Below, piece after piece: positions 1 to 6,733 of a DNA stretch of 8,257 nt (position 1 is its first letter; every line of letters starts with the position of its first letter). The notes beneath the pieces were generated by a model. The model saw only the letters and a list, made by a program, of their open reading frames with translations. It was not told the origin of the DNA and made no database searches. The position numbers were made by a program, and so were the translations under genes. This stretch comes from Candidatus Poribacteria bacterium (GTDB lineage: Bacteria; Poribacteria; DTPJ01; WJIO01). The DNA lies in NCBI GenBank assembly GCA_014730235.1, contig WJIO01000075.1:1-8257 (forward strand). The letters run 5' to 3'.

Positions 1-384
1 CACTCGCGCACTGGATTGGCAACAGAATATCTTGGCAAAGAGTGGTTTCAATTGACTAACGCTTGCGCCGATGAATTTCGAAAGTCACAAAGCCGTTGGT
101 GATTGGCAGGTGCTTTTTGGAATTAATTTACGTTGCCAGCATCTTTCATGGTATACAATGCAAGGAGAGGCAAAGCGTGACTATCCTGCCAGCATTCTCC
201 ATCAGTCGGCCTGGTGGAAAGATTAACTCGACGAAACACTTTTGGTCCTCTACACCAGATACCATTAAGAGCAAATGGATATGGGCCAGGTAATTTTGTG
301 ACCAGTGGCAAAGCCTTCTCGGAAAACTATATGCTTTACCCATCAGGCCTACTGGAGGCCCCGGTGGTGCAATTTGCTAAGTGA
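1..384 (+). pseudogene. Decayed remnant of a large glycoside hydrolase (N-terminal part off window)
   Basis: No intact frame exists here, but protein-like motifs occur in order in two frames. Frame 1 at about 10-39 reads LATEYLGK. Frame 2 then carries SGFN, an in-frame TGA (53-55), and from 71 to 223 MNFESHKAVGDWQ, FGINLRCQHLSWYTMQG, AKRDYP and SAWWKD, ending at TAA 224-226. Frame 1 resumes from about 211 with NTFGPLHQIPL, NGYGPGNFVTSG and YPSGLLEAP, ending at TGA 382-384. From memory, the GDW...GIN...QHLSLYT...KRDYP...WW string is typical of the catalytic region of a large family of bacterial glycosyl hydrolases (alpha-L-rhamnosidase-like), and NT(F/L)GPLH...GPG resembles their C-terminal beta-sandwich domain. 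In intact relatives these two blocks are separated by hundreds of residues, so I infer a big internal deletion near 211-226 plus at least one frameshift near 40. The family call is from motif recall and is less certain than the pseudogene call. Confidence 0.55.
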
Positions 385-505
385 TGGTCTTTGGAAAAAT
401 CCTTCATGAATAGGATACAGTTTACCACGATATGGATAATAACATATTTAAGCCTATCCAACGGGTTTAACATCCGAACAGATAGGAACTCTACAGGAGA
501 AAACG

Positions 506-1495
506 ATGCAAAACTCAAAGAAAAAGAATCCCAAGGGCCTGGTACCGTGCGGTGCGGGTATCAATTACACCATCTGGCAGGCCCATGAAGAGAGATTGGA
601 AAAGCTCAAAGAAGAATGTCCCCACGTTAGAATAGGTGGCAAACCAAGTAGTGATTCACCGCGCTCTGTTGAACATAAGAGTCGTGATGCATGGGGTTGC
701 CTCTGGCATTTTCCAGGGATGGATCTTGACGGTCAAGTCATCGAACATCCGCTGGATAGCTGGGACAAGTTCGAGTCATGGCAGCCTCCTTCGGTAGAAG
801 AAGCAGTCCAGAACATCAAGAAAAAAGCCAGGGAATCTCAAGAAGGGAAGGTTCATAGCGCTGGCATGGAGCATGGGTTTCTATTCCTGCGTCTGACATA
901 TTTACGTGGCTTTCAGAATTTCATGATCGATGTGGCGGAGGAAAATCCCAGGATCTATAAACTCCGGGATATTGTAACTAACTACTGGTACGAGATCGTA
1001 AAAGCCAGTCTTGACTGTGGAGCAACGCATGTGGGTGGCGGTGACGATCTAGGGATGCAGGACAGATTACCTGTTAGTCCTGAAGCGTGGCGGAAACTAC
1101 TAAAACCCGGTTTCAGTCGTATATTTGGTCTGGCTCGTGAGCGGAATGTTCCATTAAGCCTTCATACCGATGGCTACATAGTTGACATTATTCCCGACCT
1201 TATTGAGATCGGTGTGACAAGTCTGAATCCACAAGATCTGGTTAACGGGTTGGATAATCTGGAAAGACTTGCCAAAGGGAAAGTTCACATCGCTCTGGAC
1301 ATTGACCGACAAAATATCACAGTTTTTGGCACAGTGGAAGAGATCGACATCCATATTAAGAATTGCATAAGAATCCTGGGTTCACCAGAAGGTGGACTTA
1401 GTCTTGGTTGGGGAGTCTATCCGGGTACTCCCATTGAAAATATCGAAGCCACCGTCCGGGCAATGGAGAAGTATCATGATATGTGGGCAAACTGA
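506..1495 (+). CDS. Uroporphyrinogen decarboxylase (URO-D) superfamily protein, MtaA/CmuA-like, function unknown
   Basis: The 329-residue product has the hallmarks of the URO-D/methyltransferase TIM-barrel superfamily, close to the usual 330-370 length. Visible segments are DAWGCLW (61-67) followed by IEHPLDSWDKFESWQPP, the GGGDDLGMQDRLPVSPEAW block (177-195), LHTDG (219-223), IIPDLIEIGVTSLNP (228-242), and a C-terminal GWGVYPGTPIENI (301-313). True HemE carries an N-terminal RQAGR-type arginine motif, which is absent. Corrinoid:coenzyme M methyltransferases such as MtaA bind zinc with His-X-Cys plus a distal Cys; here the matching site is His-Thr-Asp-Gly, so the zinc cysteine is missing. A classic haem or methyltransfer role is therefore not supported. 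No corrinoid-binding domain gene is present nearby. The start has a good ribosome site, AGGAGA at 495-500, five bases before ATG. It may be cotranscribed with the following genes, though a 129-nt gap separates it from the next. No signal peptide is seen, so it is probably cytoplasmic. Confidence 0.85.
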   Translation: MQNSKKKNPKGLVPCGAGINYTIWQAHEERLEKLKEECPHVRIGGKPSSDSPRSVEHKSRDAWGCLWHFPGMDLDGQVIEHPLDSWDKFESWQPPSVEEAVQNIKKKARESQEGKVHSAGMEHGFLFLRLTYLRGFQNFMIDVAEENPRIYKLRDIVTNYWYEIVKASLDCGATHVGGGDDLGMQDRLPVSPEAWRKLLKPGFSRIFGLARERNVPLSLHTDGYIVDIIPDLIEIGVTSLNPQDLVNGLDNLERLAKGKVHIALDIDRQNITVFGTVEEIDIHIKNCIRILGSPEGGLSLGWGVYPGTPIENIEATVRAMEKYHDMWAN

Positions 1496-1611
1496 TATAT
1501 TCGTGACATATAAATTGCAGCCAATTATTTGCAGTGCGTAAAGAGCAGACACGTATTTAGAAAGGTTGGTTTACACTTACTGAATCTAAATAAAAATATT
1601 GAGTTGTAAAT

Positions 1612-1617
1612 GGAGGG
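1612..1617 (+). promoter_or_regulatory. Ribosome binding site fixing the start at 1625
   Basis: GGAGGG lies seven bases before ATG 1625. An in-frame ATG at 1610 overlaps this site and has no Shine-Dalgarno of its own, so 1625 is the better start and five codons are removed from the longest possible reading frame. Confidence 0.8.
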
Positions 1618-1624
1618 AACAGTT

Positions 1625-2689
1625 ATGAGTGCTAAAACTATTGATATTAATGTGGAAGACACTCAGTTATTCAAGAAGGTACTTGGCTGTCTTGCCATTG
1701 GTGCTATTGGAGATAATCTGGGCCGCCCGGTGGAAAATTGGCATTATAAGAATATAGAGGAAAAATATGGTCGTCTGGAAGACCCCTGGGCAGACTTGAA
1801 GGGTGGAGACACTGGTTTCGATGTGGGAACAGACGACACTGCTCTAGGTCAGATCCTTTGCCATTGCTATATTGATAAGGGACGACCAATACTGGTTGAA
1901 GATTATGCCGAATACTGGCTCAAGGAGATGAATCCCATCAAGTTTTTCTTCTGCCTCAGGAACACCTATGAACTCCTGAAAATGGGATACTCCCCACGAC
2001 TCAGCGGTGCGCTCAATATTGTCACCGGTTCTGGTCTGATGGCAATCAATCCGGTGGGTATTTTCAACGCTGGCGATCCCGAAAGCGCATATGTAGACGG
2101 TGTCAACTTATCATCAATTGTTCAGAGAGATCTTGATATTTTCATACCGGGCATTATTGCCGCGGCTATTGCTGAGGCCTTTCGTCCTGGAGCTAACTGC
2201 GAAAGCGTAATTGATGCCGCTATTAAAGTTGCTCCTGCCAAGTCCATTATCACCTTTGACAAACGAGATCCGGACAATCTAAAGGATACTTTAATTCAGG
2301 CTGTAGAGGTGGCCAGCAGGTATGATGATGTATTTTCTGCACGAGAAGGTCTTTATGAAAAGTGTCTTCAGTATGCCGCCATTGATCCACAGGAAGTAAT
2401 AGCACTGACTTTTGGTATCTTTAAGGCTTCTCGAGGCGACACGCGTATGGCCGTGATAGGTGGGGCTAATACAGGACGTGATGCAGACACTCTGGGTAGC
2501 TTAAATGGACAGATATGTGGAGCGCTCAATGGTGTGGATTCTGCTCCTCAGAAATGGATGGAAGGCCTGAAGCAATGCTCAGGTTGGGATAAATTTTATG
2601 AGACTGCTGTGAAAATGACGGAACTGGTGATTGAAAAGAATAAGAAAACTCAACAAAGAGTAAATCAGATTCAAAGCATGATGCAATAG
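1625..2689 (+). CDS. ADP-ribosylglycohydrolase (ARH/DraG) family hydrolase
   Basis: This 354-residue protein (start MSAKTIDINVED) shows the whole metal-site pattern of the all-helical ARH fold: GAIGDNLGRPVE at residues 26-37, GTDDT at 68-72, a mid-protein MAINPVGIFNAGDPESA segment (139-155), and a C-terminal NTGRDADTLGSLNGQICGALNG (282-303, quoted in parts: GRDADT at 284-289). In characterised members the Asp residues of TDDT and of the C-terminal D-x-DT motif bind two magnesium ions that activate water to cleave an N- or O-glycosidic bond to ribose. All these residues are present, so an active hydrolase is likely. The GRDADT form, rather than the GGDTDT of DraG, marks a branch common in catabolic clusters, where the substrate may be a nucleoside-like or glycosylated metabolite and not ADP-ribosyl-protein; that is inference. 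It is cytoplasmic by appearance. Its stop is three bases before the transporter start, which indicates a shared transcript. Confidence 0.88.
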   Translation: MSAKTIDINVEDTQLFKKVLGCLAIGAIGDNLGRPVENWHYKNIEEKYGRLEDPWADLKGGDTGFDVGTDDTALGQILCHCYIDKGRPILVEDYAEYWLKEMNPIKFFFCLRNTYELLKMGYSPRLSGALNIVTGSGLMAINPVGIFNAGDPESAYVDGVNLSSIVQRDLDIFIPGIIAAAIAEAFRPGANCESVIDAAIKVAPAKSIITFDKRDPDNLKDTLIQAVEVASRYDDVFSAREGLYEKCLQYAAIDPQEVIALTFGIFKASRGDTRMAVIGGANTGRDADTLGSLNGQICGALNGVDSAPQKWMEGLKQCSGWDKFYETAVKMTELVIEKNKKTQQRVNQIQSMMQ

Positions 2690-2692
2690 GAT

Positions 2693-3958
2693 ATGGAAAA
2701 AGAAGAAAAAACATCGTATAAGAATTCACAAAAACATGATCCCTACCTCGCAATGCGCCAACGGAATTATCGCCTGTATATCCTTGGCACCATTTTCACC
2801 ATGGTCGGGGTGCGTATTCAGGGAATGGCTATTGCATGGGAGATATACAACCGTACTGACGAGGCATTTGCTCTTGGCCTCACCGCCCTGATGCAAGGTT
2901 TGCCCACAATGCTCCTTGCTTTGCCTGCTGGATACCTGGCTGATGCCTTTAACCGGCGCAAGGTTGTGATACTCTCTCTTTTAGGAGCGACTCTGACCTC
3001 TCTGGGTCTGGCGGTGCTATCATATACCAAAAGCCCTGTGGTTTTTATGTATATCGTTTTATTTCTCGATGCAACTATCATGGCTCTGGGAAGACCTGCG
3101 CGAACTGCACTCTTACCGCAGATTGTTCCCCGGGAAGTGTTTCCAAATGCCGTGACGTGGAGCAGCAGTATAAGACAACTGATATCTGTTTTTGGTCCGG
3201 CAATCGGCGGATTTATTCTGCTGTGGAACATCCCTGCCGCTTACGTCATCTGTGCTGCTGGATCATTATCTTACATATTCCTGCTGTTGAGGGTAACGAT
3301 AAGAGAAGTTCCCAAACAGTCAGAGCGCGCATCGATCCGGACACTACTGGCTGGTATCAATTTTGTCAAGAAGGAAAGGCTTGTTCTGACTCTCATGGCT
3401 TTGGATATGTTTGCTGTCCTGCTGGGTGGTGCTGTTTATTTACTGCCTATATTCGCTAGAGATATACTTCAGATAGGTGAGCGCGGTTTCGGTATGCTCC
3501 GCGCTGCTCCTGCAGCCGGAGCGTTTTGTATGGCAATCCTCTTGGTATATCTCCCACCCATGAAACGTGCCGGGCGAAACTTGCTATTGGCAGTAGCGGG
3601 ATTTGGCGTAGCAACTATTGTGTTCGGGTTCTCAAAGTCATTCTGGCTATCGCTGGCTATGCTATTTCTGACGGGTTTGTTTGATAATGTAAGTATGGTA
3701 ATTCGGCACACACTCATTCAGTTGCTGACTCCAGATGAAATGCGCGGTAGAGTATCCGCAGTCAACAGCGTGTTTATCGGCGCCTCAAACCAACTGGGCG
3801 GATTCGAATCAGGCATTGTTGCCCATTGGTTTGGGCCTGTCTTTTCAGTTGTGAGTGGCGGGATTGGAACTATCCTGGTCGTGCTTCTGACGGCAGTTGC
3901 TTCACGAAGACTACGCAATTTCGGCACAATACATGAAGCCAAACCCTCCTCAGACTAG
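2693..3958 (+). CDS. MFS transporter, EntS-like (MFS_3) family
   Basis: This 421-residue hydrophobic protein with about 12 predicted membrane helices belongs to the major facilitator superfamily. After a short charged N-terminus comes DPYLAMRQRNYRLYILG, typical of the first helix entry in this branch. The loop 2-3 motif A appears as PAGYLADAFNRRKVV (78-92), followed by the family sequence ALGRPARTALLPQIVP (131-146). The C-terminal half has TPDEMRGRVSAVNSVFIG (346-363) with SNQLGGFESG (365-374), which is diagnostic of the EntS/MFS_3 group. Known relatives export siderophores or drugs, but many are uncharacterised and sit in sugar or nucleoside clusters, so direction and cargo are open. The ATG at 2693 follows the preceding stop by three bases with only a weak Shine-Dalgarno, which fits coupled translation with the hydrolase gene. 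No alternative start is better placed: the next Met in frame (2753) would cut off the conserved DPY segment. Confidence 0.9.
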   Translation: MEKEEKTSYKNSQKHDPYLAMRQRNYRLYILGTIFTMVGVRIQGMAIAWEIYNRTDEAFALGLTALMQGLPTMLLALPAGYLADAFNRRKVVILSLLGATLTSLGLAVLSYTKSPVVFMYIVLFLDATIMALGRPARTALLPQIVPREVFPNAVTWSSSIRQLISVFGPAIGGFILLWNIPAAYVICAAGSLSYIFLLLRVTIREVPKQSERASIRTLLAGINFVKKERLVLTLMALDMFAVLLGGAVYLLPIFARDILQIGERGFGMLRAAPAAGAFCMAILLVYLPPMKRAGRNLLLAVAGFGVATIVFGFSKSFWLSLAMLFLTGLFDNVSMVIRHTLIQLLTPDEMRGRVSAVNSVFIGASNQLGGFESGIVAHWFGPVFSVVSGGIGTILVVLLTAVASRRLRNFGTIHEAKPSSD

Positions 3959-4035
3959 CAAATTCTGACCCGGATCAGTTCATTATTTTGTGGTGTAATC
4001 TTCGCGATTTTCCCTATATATTATATTAAACCTTT

Positions 4036-4076
4036 GCTATAATAGTAATTACTATCGTCTTTTTGACTATTATAGT
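4036..4076 (+). promoter_or_regulatory. Candidate promoter with overlapping operator dyads for the GRE gene
   Basis: A perfect TATAAT sits at 4038-4043. It overlaps the 14-bp perfect palindrome ATAGTAATTACTAT (4042-4055). A second dyad, ACTATTATAGT (4066-4076), lies 10 bases further, and CTATAATAGT (4037-4046) is the exact reverse complement of ACTATTATAG (4066-4075), giving 10-bp arms with a 19-base loop. No clear -35 box is present at 16-18 bases upstream (only AT-rich sequence). The pattern suggests a regulator binding over the -10 region, which would repress or control the GRE. A transcribed hairpin is an alternative. No regulator gene is seen in the window. Confidence 0.5.
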
Positions 4077-4131
4077 CGCGCAGGAATATTTACAGACATA
4101 AAAGAACAGAATAAGTTCATGGCATTGGTAG

Positions 4132-4139
4132 AGGAGAGG
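4132..4139 (+). promoter_or_regulatory. Ribosome binding site fixing the GRE start at 4143
   Basis: AGGAGAGG lies just before ATGATG. Counting from AGGAG (4132-4136), ATG 4143 is six bases away, while ATG 4140 abuts the site and ATG 4119 is upstream of it. The GRE family's usual N-terminus (TERVNRL close to the start) also favours 4143. Confidence 0.8.
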
Positions 4140-4142
4140 ATG

Positions 4143-6422
4143 ATGATTCCAGTTACTGAACGTGTTAATAGGCTTAAAGCCGAACTTTTCGAGACAAAAA
4201 ACAGTGTCTGTTTTGAACGAGCAAAGATTATAACTGAATCATATAAGAAAACAGAGGGACAGCATTCGGCTTTGAGAAGAGCAAAAGCTTTATATGACGT
4301 ATTTGCCCAAATGCCAATATTTATTCGTGAAGGAGAACTTATTGTCGGACAGCGTGCATCTTCACTGGGGGCGCGGTCAGTTTATCCTGAGTTTAACCTT
4401 CATGGTTTGAATCGCAAGAATACACCAACAGCGATATGGGACTACTGGCATGACCGATGTATAGGTGCTATGGTAAAATCTGCCCATCCTGCGCGATTAA
4501 AGCTGGTGGAGAGTGAACTCGCGGCGGGTTTCTGTACAGGAACATCAAGTGGATTCGGGCATGTTATTGTAGATTATGAAAAAGCTTTAAATCGTGGTTT
4601 TAAGTTCATTATAGCTGAGGCAGATGAAATACTGAATAATACTCCTGAGAGTGACTTAGAGGGAAAAGCTTTTCTGGAATCAGTTAAAATAGCAGGAGAA
4701 GGTATTATCCTGTGGGCTAATCGCTATGCAGATATGGCAGATCAGAAGGTAAGTAGCGAAAGTGATCTTGTAAGAAAAAACGAGTTAAGACGGATTGCCA
4801 GAGCATGTCGTCATGTTCCTGCTGAACCTGCAAGAAATTTCTTCGAGGCTATTCAATGCTTCTGGCTGGTACATCTGGCAATGCACATTGAGCAATATGG
4901 CTGGTCAATCTCAGCAGGTAGATTTGACCAATATATGTATCCATTTTATATTCAGGATATTGAATCAGGCGCGCTGTCTAGAGAGCAAGCATGGGAATTG
5001 GTGCTTAATCTGTGGGTCAAGTTTATGGAGAACGTTGGCACACGCATCAAGGAATCAACTTTCCAGAACATGACTCTGGGTGGGCAAGATCAAGATGGTA
5101 ATGATCAATCTAATGAGTTGTCATTTCTCTGTATTGATGCCACTATCGCTCTACATGTTCATCAACCAGCACTATCTGTAAGATGGAACCCCAATATATC
5201 CCCTGACTTCTGGAGACATGTTCATCAGGCGATCTCAAAAGGACTCGGTCTGCCGGCACTTTTCAATGATCAAGTCATAATACCTGCATTAATAGCTCAT
5301 GGTGTATCTCATGAAGATGCCATTGGCTACGGGATTGTTGGCTGTGTAGAAGCCAGCATACCGGGTAAGGAGCAGGGAGTTACAGCAGGAGGACATATTA
5401 ATATCGCAAAAGCTCTTGCACTGGCACTGAATGACGGAAAGTCAATGATAACAGATAAACAGATCGGGCTTCCTACTGGCAATCCGAAAACTTTTCTTTC
5501 ATTTGATGACCTTTGGCAAGCCTATGTTACCCAGGTGGAATATCTGGCTGGACTGAATATACTTGCAACACACATCGCAGGAGAACAGCAAAAGCGCACG
5601 GGATATTGTCCTCTTATGTCATCTCTACTTGACGATTGTCTCGAAAACAGGCGTGATCTGGTTTTCGGTGGAACTCGATATAACTTACCGGGGATTGCTA
5701 TCTACGGTCCCAGCAATGTCTATGATGGCCTGATGGCTATAAAGCTTTGTGTCTGCGAGGAAAAGTTAATCACATGGGCAGAACTACATGAAGCTCTATT
5801 GAATGACTTTGAAGGAGCAGAATTTATAAGCCAGGTTCTAATAAATAGCGCGCCAAAGTTTGGAAACGGTATAGAAGAAGTGGATAATCTGGCAAATGAG
5901 GTTAATGCTATCCATGCAGATTTCTCATGGAAACAGGTGGATTCAAGGAATGGTCGCTATACCTGTGGCGTGTGGCCGGTTACGGCTCATGTTGGTGCTG
6001 GACACTGGGTTGGGGCGACACCAGATGGACGTCATAGCGGAACACCTCTTGTTGATGGAGTTGGCGCATGTCATGGGATGGACAAAAATGGCCCAACTGC
6101 TTTACTTCAGTCTGTTTCAAGGCTAAATAACATAGACCATTGGCCTGCTGGTAATGTATGTAATATAAAATTTTCAAAGAACAATATAAATTCAGGTGAA
6201 TGGCTGGATAGTTTTCAGGATCTGACAACTACTTTCATGAATATGGGCGGACAGCAGTTGCAGATAAACGTGGTTGACGCAGAAACATTAAGAGATGCAA
6301 AGGCCAATCCAGAACTTCACAGCGACCTGATAATAAGAGTTGCTGGATACAGTGCGTATTTTACTCAGCTTGGTTCAGACGTTCAGGATGAGATAATTAT
6401 GAGAAGCGAGTATACAGTTTAG
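4143..6422 (+). CDS. Glycyl radical enzyme, pyruvate formate-lyase-like family (dehydratase/lyase type), substrate unknown
   Basis: This 759-residue protein is a full-length glycyl radical enzyme. The PFL-type N-terminal domain starts TERVNRLKAELFETK and contains MPIFIREGELIVGQ (57-70). Mid-protein are EQYGWSISAGRFDQYMYPFY (250-269) and HQPALSVRW (340-348). The thiyl-radical loop reads YGIVGCVEAS with Cys401 and the general base Glu403. The C-terminal glycyl loop is IIRVAGYSAYF with Gly735, followed by LGSDVQDEIIMRSEY, so the radical site is intact about 25 residues from the end. A single Cys followed by Val-Glu excludes true pyruvate formate-lyase, which has adjacent cysteines, and places it with the GCVE enzymes (glycerol, propanediol and hydroxyproline dehydratases, choline and isethionate lyases, arylacetate decarboxylases). 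I cannot match its pocket to any one of these. Activity needs a radical SAM activase, which is not in the window. It has its own promoter region and is oxygen sensitive by class. Confidence 0.92.
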   Translation: MIPVTERVNRLKAELFETKNSVCFERAKIITESYKKTEGQHSALRRAKALYDVFAQMPIFIREGELIVGQRASSLGARSVYPEFNLHGLNRKNTPTAIWDYWHDRCIGAMVKSAHPARLKLVESELAAGFCTGTSSGFGHVIVDYEKALNRGFKFIIAEADEILNNTPESDLEGKAFLESVKIAGEGIILWANRYADMADQKVSSESDLVRKNELRRIARACRHVPAEPARNFFEAIQCFWLVHLAMHIEQYGWSISAGRFDQYMYPFYIQDIESGALSREQAWELVLNLWVKFMENVGTRIKESTFQNMTLGGQDQDGNDQSNELSFLCIDATIALHVHQPALSVRWNPNISPDFWRHVHQAISKGLGLPALFNDQVIIPALIAHGVSHEDAIGYGIVGCVEASIPGKEQGVTAGGHINIAKALALALNDGKSMITDKQIGLPTGNPKTFLSFDDLWQAYVTQVEYLAGLNILATHIAGEQQKRTGYCPLMSSLLDDCLENRRDLVFGGTRYNLPGIAIYGPSNVYDGLMAIKLCVCEEKLITWAELHEALLNDFEGAEFISQVLINSAPKFGNGIEEVDNLANEVNAIHADFSWKQVDSRNGRYTCGVWPVTAHVGAGHWVGATPDGRHSGTPLVDGVGACHGMDKNGPTALLQSVSRLNNIDHWPAGNVCNIKFSKNNINSGEWLDSFQDLTTTFMNMGGQQLQINVVDAETLRDAKANPELHSDLIIRVAGYSAYFTQLGSDVQDEIIMRSEYTV

Positions 6423-6733
6423 CAGGGAGTATAAAAATATCATCTCAACAGATGCCAGTCCATTCGCTACAGTGGATTTTCTTTGTGTAGTTATGACCTT
6501 ATTCTGCAAGATAATTCCCTGAATCATATCATCTCTCAAAATTTAATAATTGAGAAAAAACCTTTAAGGTAAACATAAAAACCCATGTCAAATGAAGCAC
6601 CAATGGGGTGATAACGATAATTTTTACCCCAGACATTCCGCACAAGAAGACTTGCTTGTAATCTTCTTCGCCAAAACCATTTTTTGAACTGTAAATCAAA
6701 AACAAAGGTTAATATCCCGGGAGAGTATCGAAG
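6423..6733. other. Intergenic stretch between GRE and transposase remnant
   Basis: Apart from the possible terminator I see no gene here. A short imperfect hairpin (AAGAAGA at 6645-6651 paired with TCTTCTT at 6662-6668) and a TGGGGT/ACCCCA pair near 6604-6631 are present. The frame of the transposase C-terminus stays open on the minus strand past its TGA at 6734-6736 down to about 6540, but that extension has no recognisable transposase sequence. The left end of the insertion sequence probably lies in this stretch but I could not place it. Confidence 0.4.
6457..6487 (+). terminator. Possible weak rho-independent terminator after the GRE
   Basis: AGTCCATT (6457-6464) can pair with AGTGGATT (6471-6478) across a six-base loop, including two G-T wobble pairs, and is followed by TTCTTTGTG. 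It lies 35 bases past the GRE stop. The stem is short and AT-rich, so this is a tentative call. Confidence 0.35.

Noticed and set aside
1570-1598. Promoter before the ARH-family gene (TTTACA with an A/T-rich -10 region)
   Set aside because: The -35-like hexamer is fair but no acceptable -10 lies at 16-18 bases, so it was not listed as a feature.
2818-3231. 137-codon open frame on the minus strand inside the transporter gene
   Set aside because: It is fully overlapped by a well-supported membrane protein gene and has no recognisable motif or ribosome site.
3965-3989. Terminator after the transporter gene
   Set aside because: CTGA/TCAG pairing is only four bases with no solid T-run after it.
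5334-5351. Assignment of the GRE as pyruvate formate-lyase or choline lyase CutC
   Set aside because: There is no adjacent-cysteine pair as in pyruvate formate-lyase, and the surroundings contain no cut genes or microcompartment shell genes; GCVE alone is shared by many GREs.
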